Shown: positions 12,601-24,264 of the stretch, piece after piece
Layout of the letters: every line of letters starts with the position of its first letter
How positions within the stretch are numbered: the stretch's first letter is position 1
Assembly: GCA_000231825.2 (NCBI GenBank)
Contig: JH720331.1
Location: 155,441 to 219,440, forward strand
DNA: 64,000 bases
Origin: Tetrahymena elliotti 4EA
Taxonomy: Eukaryota > Ciliophora > Oligohymenophorea > Hymenostomatida > Tetrahymenidae
Reading direction: 5' to 3'
Notes under the pieces: model-generated
Databases searched by the model: none
Told to the model about the DNA's origin: nothing
What the model saw: the letters and a program-made list of their open reading frames with translations, nothing else
Translations under genes and position numbers: made by a program

Positions 12601-13132
12601 AACAAATTAGATTTTGAAATTGATGGAAAGGATAAAAAGACTTTAATGGAATCACTTCTGCATGCCTCTGATATTAGTAACCCAATAAGGCCTTGGGATA
12701 TATGCTATAAATGGACAACAAAAGTTATGTCCGAGTTTTGGGCATAAGTAAATAAAACAAAAAAATAAAATTTTTAAATAAACTAAACATTGATTTATTT
12801 CAAATATAGGGAGATGAAGAAAAAAGATTAGGATTACCTGTAACTTACCTTTGTGATAGAGTTGAAACAAATACTTCAAAAAGTCAATAAGGTTTTATAG
12901 ATTTTGTCGTTAAACCTCTATTTGAAATTATCTCAAACTTTTTACCTGATTTATAGTAATTCATGGTAAATTTTGAATTAAACAAAGAGAAATGGGCAGA
13001 ATTACTTCCTAAATATGAAGCAGAGTTGAGTAAAATAATATTTTTTTCTTTTCTTTAGTTCAACAGTATATTTTTAATTTAATTATAGAGGCTCTTAAAG
13101 AAGATCACGAAAAAAATTAAGCTAAAGAATGA
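9613..13132 (+). CDS. voltage-sensor-like membrane module fused to cyclic-nucleotide phosphodiesterase
   Basis: Exons 9613-10112, 10811-11051, 11110-11277, 11339-11530, 11586-12181, 12234-12292, 12347-12547, 12611-12747, 12810-13029 and 13089-13132 sum to 2,358 nt (785 aa). After a polar 165-residue N-terminus come four membrane segments like S1-S4 of voltage-gated channels. S2 has FCLEIILNAFGTGFK, S3 has WLLLDAIIILLSLALVII, and S4 has IIRAIFRFLRIFLLLRK with spaced arginines. No pore segments follow. The C-terminal half is a class I phosphodiesterase: YHDRLHSFDV (about 518), HDFDHPGYNNVFLINT (about 561), SVLENHH, HASDISNP (about 670) and the nucleotide-clamp SQQGFIDF (about 724) supply the metal and base contacts. 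It should hydrolyse cAMP and/or cGMP at a membrane. The weakest join is the 698-bp first intron: the first exon would otherwise stop at TGA 10161-10163. Confidence 0.8.
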
Positions 13133-13779
13133 GAACCTAAAATTATTGTTCTGTTATTTAGAAATATCTTAATCTATTGTAGGCTTACTTACCTTATTCT
13201 AAATCTAAATTTACTAAAAAATATTGGAAAAAAAAATATTTATTAAAAAATTAATCCTCCTAAATAATACGAATAACTAATTGAAATTTTTCTCAGATTT
13301 GATTTCAATCAAATTAATTTGGTATTTCTTTGCTTGATTCTTAATAAAAACAATATAAAAACAATAGATCTATTTTATTATTTATTATAAGTTAGTATTT
13401 CATATATTTTCATTTTTCTGTTTTACACATCTTTTGTTAATAGTCACTGCAAATAATCTTATTAGTTATGTAACTCACTTTATAACATCCACATTAAAAA
13501 AACAAAAATATTTTAAGCTATTATTTTTTACTGAAACTAAATCTAAGAATTTAGAAAAAAATTAAATTTTAACTGAATGAATAAAATAAAATTTTAATAT
13601 TAATCTCTTTAAAAATGATTTATATATGCTTAAATAATTTTGATAATTGATAAAATGAGAACTATTAAATCCAAATGATCTTAAATATAACATATTGTAA
13701 GGGATTACATCTTTTCAAAGTATTTCTGCTTAAATTTTGATAGAAATAATAATTATGATTTAAATCCATCCAACTCGCT

Positions 13780-14295
13780 TCAGTTTTATGAAATTAATTT
13801 CTTTTTGGTTTTTATATTTTTTCTATATGTTATGAGTTAGAGAGATAGTAATTAATTTATTAATCTTATAAGAACATAAATAATAATATTTTACCAATAA
13901 AGATATGATTAGGAATACCAAATCACAGTAATCATATAGAAAGAAAATATAAAATATAGGTAATCCATTTATAGGACAAGTAGAAAGTAGAAATGTATAA
14001 AATAACTTAAATAGCTTGCTCCTGAAAGAAGACAAATCTCCAATCCAACTTTAAAAATAATATAATAGTCATGATGTTTAGAATAAATAAAATACATCTT
14101 TAAATTAATCAGAAAGAATACAATCTCCATAGTCCAATAGATAAAAAAAATCAAATAGTTTTTATAGTTAAATAGTTAGATCAGAAAATCCTCTTCATAT
14201 TAATGGATCTAATATTCATCAATAACCTCTTTAAAATAGTTCCACAATTTAATAAAAATTTTTAGATAATGATGCTATGAGTAATAATTCTCCAT
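13780..14295 (-). CDS. small multi-pass membrane protein, 171 aa
   Basis: The frame runs from ATG 14295 to TGA 13780-13782 without introns. A polar N-terminus (MENYYSQHHYLKIFIKLWNY) is followed by about four hydrophobic stretches: YLIFFIYWTMEIVFFLINL, then GLEICLLSGASYLSYFIHFY, LLVLQMDYLYFIFSFYMITV and IIIYVLIRLINQLL. The tail is basic. Aromatic residues dominate. No transporter or channel signature is recognised. Its first 19 bp overlap the start of the plus-strand gene beginning at 14277, so one of the two starts, or one of the genes, may be wrong. The long stop-free frame with clean membrane periodicity supports it as real. Confidence 0.6.
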
Positions 14296-15459
14296 GGATA
14301 GGAATAAGGAGGGAATAAATAAGAACAGCTTCTCCTTCACAGGGAAGAAAGCACAACATTTTTAAAGATTATTTTAATACTAGTGAAAATATATATTAGA
14401 TGTAAGGATTTTAGATAAAAAATAATAATAGTTAGTTAAATTCGTAGATGAATAATACTCATAATTAGCAAAATTCTCCTTAAATTATGCAATAATCCTT
14501 TAATTTATAATCTCAAAATTAGTTTAATGGAAATTCTCCCTTTTAAAAAAATGTAAAAAAAGCTTTTAAATTCCATAAATGTCTAATAATTTTATTTTTT
14601 TAAAAAGAACATCTACTAACAGCAAGGATTATTCTTTAATCAAGTAGTTAACAAACCTTTTTATTAATAAATGCAATAGTCTTAAAATAATTTTGTCTCT
14701 GTAAATCCATCTCTTGTAGATTAAAATCATTTGATTAGCATCCAAAACTCATCAAGTCAGTAGATATTTAACAGTAGACCTTATGCATATACTTCTCATA
14801 GGATGTTTCGTCCTCAAAAGTTAGGGTTAGTTTCGTAAATTTAATCTATAATACAATCTAGTTAAAAAATATTTTTAACATTTACTAATTATAAAAAACT
14901 ATTAATCACTTAAAAAAGAGCTATTTTAGTCCATTCATTAAGTTTTTTAACTTTCTCCAAATTTACTTACTATTTTCCTTTTTTAAATTTATATAAAATA
15001 GGAAACATACTTCTAATTAAGAATTAAAGTAGGTTACCACAAATAACAATAACAGTAATTATTATTACTTAACAGATAAGAATAAAGATTGGAATCAAGT
15101 AAAAAATAGTTGGATAGGAAGCTTAAGTGGTTGCCTTTTTAGCTAAGCTGTAAAAGTAAATGATAACACACAGCTAAAAAATAAAAATATTTTGAGCTAC
15201 TCTTAAAAGAAAAAGAAATATTTGACGAAAGAAGTGAGTAAATCAAGTGCTATCAATCATTTTAATAATACAAATCAATAAAAAGAAATACCTGTTAAAA
15301 GTCCTCTCATCTTCACAAATTTATAAATAGGAAATAAAGAATTTTAAAGTAAAATTTTTTATCATTATTAATAAAATATTAATATTTCATTCTTATTATT
15401 GTACTTTAGGTAGACCCTAACTATAAATTAGCTAAAAAATGATTTTCAACAAAGCATGA
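14277..15459 (+). CDS. Gln/Asn/Ser-rich protein, 299 aa
   Basis: Exons 14277-14552, 14608-14834, 15002-15348 and 15410-15459 sum to exactly 900 nt. The protein starts MSNNSPWIGIRREQIRTASP and is rich in Gln, Asn and Ser through its first half. A middle block contains SRPYAYTSHRMFRPQKLGLV. The last third contains WNQVKNSWIGSLSGCLFSQA, a Lys-rich stretch, and IPVKSPLIFTNLQIGNKEF. No enzymatic motif, signal peptide or membrane helix is seen. The composition suggests a disordered cytoplasmic or nuclear protein with short linear motifs. The family is unknown. It is divergent from, and overlaps by 19 bp, the membrane-protein gene on the other strand; a later start (Met at 14398) would remove the overlap. 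Confidence 0.65.
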
Positions 15460-15987
15460 GATATATAAAATAATGTCAAGCAATTATTATCATTTAAAAT
15501 GAATAGATACCAAATAAAAATAAAAAATTTTTTAAGAGATCACCTTACCTTTAGAATATTTATTAAAAATTTAATCATACAAATAAACGAATATTTTTAT
15601 TTCATATCTTAAATCATGAGAAAGTATGAAATGCATTTCTTTTGAAAAATATTTATATAGTATGACTGTTTAATTTATTTATTGCATAATTTACTGTTAG
15701 ATTTACAACACTCCAAAGTAGGAATATAAATTATTCTTTAAGTATTTTTGTGATGTATTATTAAAAATAGGACATACAATTCATTCTTACATTCATACCT
15801 TCATGATAATACTCCAAATTGATTCTTCAGTTTTAGATGTTAATAGAATCTGACTATTTAATTTTTTTTTTGATATAATTATTAATTTCATCAAAAAGTA
15901 GAGTATATTTTCTTATTTTTTATTCTCCTAAAATTTGAAGGTATAATTAAAGTATAAAGATACAAAAGGACTATCTTTACTAACAAA

Positions 15988-18010
15988 ATGAGTATTTTAA
16001 AGGAAATCAAGCTATAAAAATAAAGCTCTTCAAATTATTTTAGCAAAAAAAACAAAAGCAGTTTTTTATCCTTCAGCGATCTATCATAGTTATTAAACGA
16101 AAATATCAAAAAGGGAACTTAGTTACCTCTTAAATATGGAAATTATGTTGCTTCTATTGGCTCAACCATATAAAATTAGGTAACCAAAAGAATTATAAAA
16201 AGAAAATTTTTCCTAGATCATTTATTTTCAACATGTTATAAAATATATTCTTAATATTAGGTGGATACAGTAGCTGATATTATGAAATAAAGCAAAGGAA
16301 GAGATAAAATTTGCAATTTTTTATAGTATTTTACTGATTTTTATTACGTATGCCATAAAAATAGTAATATTGATAGAATACAAACAAGTTTCAAGTAATT
16401 ACATTTGCAATAAATTACTTAAAAACAAAATTAATATACTCTTCATTGAGTAGATGATAGATTGATTTTTGTTTAAATATAGGTCAGATTAAATCGCTAC
16501 AGCTAGAGTAGCTAAAATGATTAGAGATTCAATGAAGAATGGTAGAAAGATATTTAAATTTTTAAAATTCATTGGTGAGATAAACAACTTTACAAAAGCA
16601 TTGAAGAGTGGGAAACCAATAGCACTTAAAATAACAGTGCTTTTGTGTGTTATATGTAGATTTTTCTATTACATATTAGATAATATACTTTGGGCCATCA
16701 GTATTGGGAATTTAAGGTACTAAATTATAGCTAATCTTGAATCTTTAAAATAGAAATAATTAATTAGTAATTTTTATCAAATTTGTTTTGAAGATAATTT
16801 CAAATTAATTACCAATAAAATTGAATAATATCACAAAATCTACGTAATATTAAGCTCAAATCAGCTTTTCTAATATTCTAAACTTTCTTTTTTAAAAGAT
16901 TTAACTATTAATCAATCAATTTACATGTTTTTTCTTTTCAAAATGATTTTTGTACTCACTAACAATTTTTATTCAATTAGTGAAATATTTTCTAGAGATT
17001 TGTCTAAAAAAGTAAAATCTATGAAGGATTCTTTCTTGCTTACAAAAGGTTTTCTTAAAATTTCTGAAGCTTGTTATGTATTTCTATTTAAAAGAAAGTA
17101 ATTTATTAATTGATACCTTTATGCTTTTAAAGAAATTAATTATTAACATTTTTTATTTAGCAAAGAATAAGCTATTTTACAAAAGTTATAAGATCTCTAA
17201 ACTTCTCATCCAATTCAATAAGAAAGCCACATCTATTATTTATGTTGTAAAATGATGAATATAAAAATTAAGAGGAGATAGAAAACTATTAAACTTCTAA
17301 CTACTTGCATAAGAATACTTATGCTTTGCAAGAGACAAAATCTTCCTCCATTGTAATTAAATTAATTTGCTAAGAATAATATCTTTACTATTTATTTATT
17401 AAACAAAAAGCAATAGATTTATGAATAATATAAGCTATTCATTTTTTGGGCTTATTTGCTCTACTATTGGTTTGATTAAGAGTTTTAAGTAGAAGGTTGA
17501 TGTTATAAGTATTGAAAAGGGAATCTAAAATAACTAAGAGTATGAAGAGCTATCTTAAAAGTAATATATGTAAATGCAGTCTATTCCTAGATAAAGGAGT
17601 CTCATTTAAAGGTGTGATTCTACATTGTCTGATTTGCTAAACATGGGCAGTGATGATGAAGATGATTAAAATGACTCTGATGTAGATTTATCTGTTGATG
17701 ATATTGATAACAGTGACTCTGATTATGATTTCTTAGGAGATGTTCCTTCAAGAACAAAATTTAATATGAAAAGATTAAATCTTAATGTGGTTGAAGATGA
17801 TTAAGATAATTCTGATGGAGGATCTGTCCACAATTTCAAAAAAAAGAAAATTTAATTGACAAAGTAATTATTTTTAAATAATAATTAAAAAAATAATAAT
17901 GTTTTATTAAAAAAAATAATTCTTTAAAAATATGAGAATCAAAACATAAATTTTATTTCATAATAATTAGGTATTATTCTCAAGACTCCAAAAATAAAAA
18001 TGAGGATTGA
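15988..18010 (+). CDS. PEX11-like peroxisomal membrane peroxin with acidic tail
   Basis: Exons 15988-16179, 16261-16394, 16483-17097, 17161-17352, 17417-17863 and 17971-18010 sum to 1,620 nt (539 aa). PEX11 features appear in order: KGRDKICNFLQYFTDFYYVC (the amphipathic membrane-remodelling helix), then ARVAKMIRDSMKNGRKIFKF, LKFIGEINNFTKALKSG and FFYYILDNILWAISIGNL, and after a long insert the final membrane helix SFFGLICSTIGLIKSF. PEX11 proteins tubulate peroxisomal membranes before fission. The protein is about twice the usual length of roughly 250 aa. The extra sequence is an insert before the last helix and a C-terminal tail with an Asp/Ser-rich acidic run (SDDEDDQNDSDVDLSVDDID) that looks like a casein-kinase target. 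The first intron (16180-16260) is a multiple of three and could be retained. Confidence 0.75.
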
Positions 18011-18757
18011 AAAAATTGATATATCAGTACATAAAACTAAGTGTAAATAAAGTATATCTGATTACAATCAAATTAATTTTAATTAAGAAATTTAGCTTAC
18101 AACTATAATATTTATGAACATAAAACACAAGTAAATAAATTAAATCAAGTTAAATCTAGTACAAATATCAAAATAAATCTACTTATAAAAAAAGTAAGCT
18201 AATTTATTATAATTGAAAAATCTGAAAACAATAATTAGCTTGAGTATTTAATTATTTATCTTCTGATGATATGGAATATTTTAATAAAATATATTATGAT
18301 AAAAGAATTTAGCTCGTTTAAATTAATGTTTATATTTATTTTTATTGTTTACCGAGTATTAAATTCTCTTGTTATTATATTAGTATCAGCGATTTAAAAA
18401 AAATAATCTTTAATCTTTTATTTAACTAAAAGAATCCATATTATGGTCTTTATAAGTACTCTTTACTTATTAATCAGTCTTAACAAATTTAAATAAATAT
18501 TAAATTTTTAATTTGTTAAAAATTGAATGAAAATAATAATTGTTAAATAACTAATTTGTTAATAATTATTGTGTTTCTTAGCAAGTCTAACTATAAAATT
18601 AACAATTTATTGATGGATGGATTAATTAATGAATGAATGATATTTGTAATGAATAGTTTCAGGTAGTCTTTTTTTTCATTAAATTTAATCAACTTCTTTT
18701 AATATTTTTATTACAAATAAATATATTTGAGGGTATTTAGTTTTTTAATTTAATTTC
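18011..18757. other. intergenic, no gene seen
   Basis: AT-rich with frequent TGA in every frame. It separates the PEX11-like gene from a Gln-rich gene on the same strand. No promoter element can be named with confidence. Confidence 0.5.
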
Positions 18758-20499
18758 ATGAAAAAAATAAAGAAAGAAGAAATTAATTATTACTAACTAT
18801 CAAACAAATAAAATAAAGAAATTAAATTTTAAAAAGAAAACAAAAAGTGGGGAGTTGACTTCATTGATTCATTGTCATTCTTACTTACTATATTAAATTT
18901 TAGGAAACAAAAAAAAAGAAAATTACCTTGACAAAGGGTAGAAGAAAAACTAAGAAAAAAAGCAAAAACAAGCAAAAAAGATAGCAATAGCAAAGGACTA
19001 TCATAAATCTATTGGAATTAGATTCAATTTATTCATAATTTGGTATCCATTTAGCCATACGCAATCAACACAAAGTAGGAGCCTTATCCACTGCCAACTT
19101 CAATTTTAATTGAATCAAATAGCCTCTATTAAAGTCGGATTTAAGCATAAAACAGAATTAATATTTACATTTTTGTTTGAGACTTCACCTCCATCTTTTA
19201 TTTTGTTATAAGACAATAATATTACTTAATCAAAATTGACCTAAATTTGAATAAGCTTCTAAATTATTAGTAAAAGCACTAAGCACCCAAAAATAGAAAA
19301 AGGATTCAAATCATAAAGAACTGTCAGAATTTTTAAATTAGTTATAAGATATCAAAAATATGAGTAGCAGTCTATTGTCAGCTTAAACTTTTAAAGAAGG
19401 GAGCAAAATAAATTAGTAATCATAACTACAAGCATTTTAGGCTTTACACAACGGAAATAGCAACTAAAGTGGAGGAAGCACCAATACAAATTAATAATCA
19501 TTTGTGATTTAATAAGGCACTCCTTTGACTAGTAGTTAATACAACACATAATCTCCACTTTTGAATTCATCTTTGTAGCACAAAAAAGTTTCTTAAAAAA
19601 TTTAACTGAAAGTCTCTTAACAAGTGCAAGGTTAAAATCAACAAAACATCATAAATGCAATAGTCAATTCTTAATCATTAAATTAACAAAACTGCCAACT
19701 TTAATAGAATATTCACCAGAATCTAAATACTGTGATTCAACAAAATACACTCAACACTTCATAAACATACAACGGCTTACAACAAAGCACAGCTTGTTCT
19801 TAGTTAACTTAGTAAAATAATAGTTCTTCAAGCTCTTCAGTAAATAGCTCTTATTCACTTTAATCACAATTAAATAGTTAAAATTCTCTTTAAAATGGCT
19901 CTTCTTAATAAAATCCTAATATAGAATAACAATAGCCCTAATAAAACCTTTATTCTCTATAAAGTTGTATTATCATAGCCAATTCATCAAGCATTTAGCA
20001 ACCAAATTTACAGTAAATCAACACTTAGAATTAGTAATCTAGCTAAGCTTGCTCTACTATTACAAGCAGCAACGGCAGTGGATAGGCTGGGACTTCAACA
20101 TATCAAAATAGCAATGCAAGCACTAGTTTAAAGAAGTAGCCTTGTGATGAGAGTGGTATCTATTTTTCTTAGAAAAAGAAGTTATTATAAATTATCCAGA
20201 AATAACAAAGAGAATAGCAAGAGTTTGAAAAATAATAATAACAGCAAGCTTTAAATTTATCATCTGTTCTTCCTTAGTCAAATGAAGATATAATTCAAGA
20301 AATTTAAAAAAACAACAAGCGCTAACAATAGAAATTGAAGCCTATAAAAGTTATAACATCACCAAAGTCAAAGACCCCATGTATCCGCAATATAATAAAG
20401 AAATATCAAAAAAATATCTCAAGGTAAAATATAAAAACATAATTTAGTGTGAATATAAATGCGTGCATACTAACGATTAAATTAAGAGTTAAATGTTGA
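18758..20499 (+). CDS. Gln/Ser-rich protein, possible MADS-like N-terminus; exon structure uncertain
   Basis: A long open Gln-rich frame runs from 19297 (first Met 19360, MSSSLLSAQTFKEGSK) to about 20300. It is full of Gln, Ser and Asn and carries a coiled segment (LLQIIQKQQREQQEFEKQQQ). Upstream, exons 18758-18853 and 18904-19074 can be joined in phase. They encode LTKGRRKTKKKSKNKQKRQQ and INLLELDSIYSQFGIHLAIR, faintly like a MADS-box (basic run, then a hydrophobic strand). That assignment is a guess. Near the 3' end the most protein-like reading moves to another frame (NITKVKDPMYPQYNKEIS, 20350-20410). This needs either an intron such as 20156-20319 or a frameshift in the A-run at 20305. 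The TGA at 20497-20499 closes the first frame only. It may be a transcription regulator; the gene could also be decaying. Confidence 0.45.
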
Positions 20500-21047
20500 A
20501 TTTTAAATTTTACATTGGAGTGAAAATACTAACTAACTTTAAATTTTAAAGATTAAATTTAAATTTACAATTTAATCAATCAATTAGTCAGTTAAAAAAC
20601 ATCAAATTCTTTCTAAAATGATTTTTTAGTCAAAAATATTTTTTTGATTTTTTATTTATTAATTTTCTTCAAAAAATATTGAAAAAAATCTGATTGAACT
20701 AAGTCATTTTTTTAATTTTTACATGAATGATAATCTTCTTATTAACAGCTTCACTAAACCCAAGCTAATTTCAAACAATCAAATAAATTATTATATTTTG
20801 CTTTGAATTCCCCATATCCCGTTGCTATTGGGTTAATTAAAAATAAACTTTCAAGCTATTTTAATTTGTTAGTAAGTAATCAAAACACACTTAAATATTA
20901 ATTAAATTCAAAAATATTAACACTCCAAATCAACTATTCTCACTTATTTTAGTAAGATTTAAGGTATTTTCGCAAATTACTCTAATACACTAAATTTTTT
21001 TTTTTCAATTTTATTTACTTAAATTTTTATGAAAAAGAGAGGAGAAT
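20500..21047. other. intergenic, no gene seen
   Basis: AT-rich with no supported coding frame. It may hold the true 3' exon of the preceding gene and the promoter of the next, but neither can be shown. Confidence 0.4.
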
Positions 21048-22211
21048 ATGACTAATTTGATGAACTCTTCTTCTATAGTGAGTCCTTAACTGTAGCTCAA
21101 TTAATCTTAGGCAAACTGTAATGGAGCCTCGTTTCCTATAAATTATACTTCTCCCATCAAAAGGTCTTCCAATGGAATGAATAAAGATGAAAAATTTGTT
21201 TAAAATAATTTATCTAATAAAATAAACTCATAAAATAATAGTGATGAAAAACTTGATAGCTAAGAAACATATGAGCAGACCTAAGAACCATTGCAAGATA
21301 ATTTCGATGACTATCGCAACATATTAGATGAAGAGGATTTAGCATTTTTAGATGAAATCGAAAATGTGTGCTCTTCAATGCCTCAAAACACTCCTGCTTT
21401 AAATAATAATCCTATTTAAAATAAAGTACTCTTCAATAAGAGCTTTAACAAATAAATAATAACATAAAGCAATTAACAAAGTAACTCTTCAATAAATACT
21501 CCTCCTAACTCAGCAAACTTAAAAGCATGCAATGACCATTTATAAATAAATAATTCTTCCATAAATACAAAGGAAAATGATTGCCCAAAAGTGAAAGAAA
21601 GTAATTTCAAGCGAGTAGTAAAAGCAAACGTTTCAATTTCTACAAGTAATTGTGTTTAACCATAGCAAAATATTCATGCTTAATAAAACTAAAAATCAGC
21701 TATGAGTTAAATCTTAAATTGGTTTGACAATTCATTTGAGAAAAAAAATAATAGCAGCAATAGTGAGTTTTTCTAAGCCCTTGAAACTGAAGACTCTCTT
21801 GCAACTACATAAATTACAGCCTTATCTAGCTGCACCCCCCAATCAATAAGTTAAAATATCTTAAACCTTTTCAGCCCCTTAGGAAATAGCAGTGAAGGTA
21901 GTACTATAAACTTCAACAACACCAACAGTTCTATTAAGTAAGCAATTCAATCACTCAAAGAATAAAATTCAGAAAGCAGCTAACTTGTTTTCGAATAAAT
22001 AAAATAATAAATTGAACTGTAAAAATAATAATTATAGCAATAGAATATTTATTCTTCTTCAGATTAATAAGAACAGGAAGCCTCTTAAATAAAATAATAA
22101 ATATAGCAATAGCAACAATCAATTCAATAAGTAGATAAAAAGACAAAGGTGGTAGGCAATTAAGTTGTTAAAAATGCAATCTAATAAATTAGCATTGAAA
22201 ATGTAAATTGA
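21048..22211 (+). CDS. Asn/Gln/Ser-rich disordered protein, 387 aa
   Basis: A single stop-free frame runs from ATG 21048 to TGA 22209-22211. An earlier ATG at 21030 lies in another frame that stops early. The protein opens MTNLMNSSSIVSPQLQLNQS. It has an acidic amphipathic patch DYRNILDEEDLAFLDEIENV near residue 90 that could act as an activation or docking helix. A short ordered-looking block, SAMSQILNWFDNSFEKKNN, follows further on, and the C-terminal 100 residues are mostly Gln (QIKQQIELQKQQLQQQNIYS). No domain is recognised. Composition and the acidic helix suggest a nuclear regulatory protein, which is inference only. It may be functionally related to the Gln-rich gene just upstream. Confidence 0.65.
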
Positions 22212-24264
22212 TTTTATAGAAAAAAGTGAATATTCAAAAAAATTAGGTAATAAATATGTGACCTTTTGGCCTTCTCTATTTTCCTAAATTGAATTATTCA
22301 TCTTTATATAACAAATTTATATTAATAAATAACCACTGAGAAATTACTTTTAATGCCAATCCCTTTAAAATTATATCTATAACAACTTATATCAATCTAA
22401 ATAAATTTACCAAAAAATTGATTTGTCTTAATATACCTATATCTATGACTGACTGTTTTCCCAGCTAAACTGTGAGACTAACCGCTATTTTATTATCCAT
22501 GCTATATTGAAAGAAAGAAGTGAAAGTACATAAAAGATATGAAATATATTTATTTATAGGAAAGAACGTTTAAAATTAAAATAAATAATAACTAAAATAT
22601 TTTAATAAACCAATCATTCGTCTTTTGACGTGAGAAATACTAATTATCAAAGTTTCGATGATTTTATCGTTGTTAATAAATAATTTAATTTTTAATGAAA
22701 TACATAATCACTTATTTTTAGTAATGAATGAATTTATTCAATCAATTATTCAGAAGAGAGAGTCATTTGCAACTCATCATTAATAACAAAAAATTTCAAT
22801 TTATAAAAGCTAAAATTAACTTACTTTCCTTACAAGCTAAGTCAAATTATTTTAATCATATTGACTATTGAGGAGTAGTTGAGCAATCTTAGTAATTACT
22901 AAAAAATATGTTAATAAATATTCTGTAAATAAGTATATAATTCTTCCAAACAATTTCTTTCTATTGCTAGTAGTTGCTTTGATTATTAATTAGTTTTTGA
23001 GTAATCAAATGTAATTAATTCTGGCATCAATTTAATAGTAACCTAACACAAGAAGCCAAACAAGTAACTAGAGCGATAGCAATAGAAGGCAATAAACTCA
23101 CTTCTCTTACACTTTTAATTTTATTTTAAACTAATAAATACTCTGTAAACATAATAAAACAATGTGAATAAATATATAAAGAAATTTCTATTCTAGCTTA
23201 GTTCCTTGAAGCAAAAAAAATTAACTAACTAAGACCTTAAGCTAGTGAAATTACAAGGAATTAGTTGAGGAAATCAGCAGCACTATGACCATTTTATAAA
23301 ATGTAAATGTATGTAAGTATTAATTTAAAAGTAATATATTCTTGTATATATCTATCTACCCATAACTCACTAAATTTAATGTTTAAAAGTTTTAATTTAC
23401 AACTACACTAAACTTAATTATAATATATTCTCATGGTTATATAATATATACAAATAATTATCAGTATCTATCTATGTATTCTATATATTTTAATATAAAC
23501 ATTTTTTTGTTTCACATTTAAATTAAATCTTCCAATCTTCATTATTAGTTTAAGATTTCATTACCTAATTCAATTATAAAGTGGAAGAAAATTTAGATTA
23601 GCTTATTTTTAAAATAAATTTTGAAAATTTTATTTTTGTTTTGATTTTACTTTCTTGTTTTATATTTTAAAAATATACACCACATTTAAAAGCTAAATCA
23701 TTTAGTTTTAATAATAAAATTTTTTGAATATTTCAAATTTTTATAAAATTGCCTAAAATCTATTTGATTTAAAGGATTCTCCATAAATTAAACTCTAAAT
23801 AATTAAACCAAAAACCTACGATTTTTGTCAAAATAAAATTCCTTTTGATGGAAATTAATACATTATTTTTTACCAATGGTCATGATTTTTAAAAGGGACC
23901 AAAATATTTTCATAAAAAAATAAGAAATTAAAAAAACAATTAAAATATTTTATTTATTTAGTACAAGAGTAGTTTATTAGAATTTAAAAAGCTAGGTTAA
24001 AAATGCTTTCAGTGTATGAGAAGTATTAATTTATATTATACTTTAATTTTTGCTAGATATTTGATTTAGTTAAAACTAAATTAATTTTTGATGATTTTAG
24101 TTTATGAATGTTAGTTAACTTTATATGATCATGCAAAGAAAAAGATAATAATAGCTCAAAGATATCAAATTTTTATTTAGTTATTTTAAAAAGCAAAGTT
24201 AGTAGACTAATAAATTATAAAACAAGGTAGATTGATAGATCACACAAATATTTATTATACAAAA
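22212..24264. other. 2-kb intergenic region, no gene seen
   Basis: AT-rich, with TGA frequent in all frames and no protein-like stretch over about 50 codons. It is the upstream flank of the Piwi gene. Nothing else was recognised. Confidence 0.5.
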
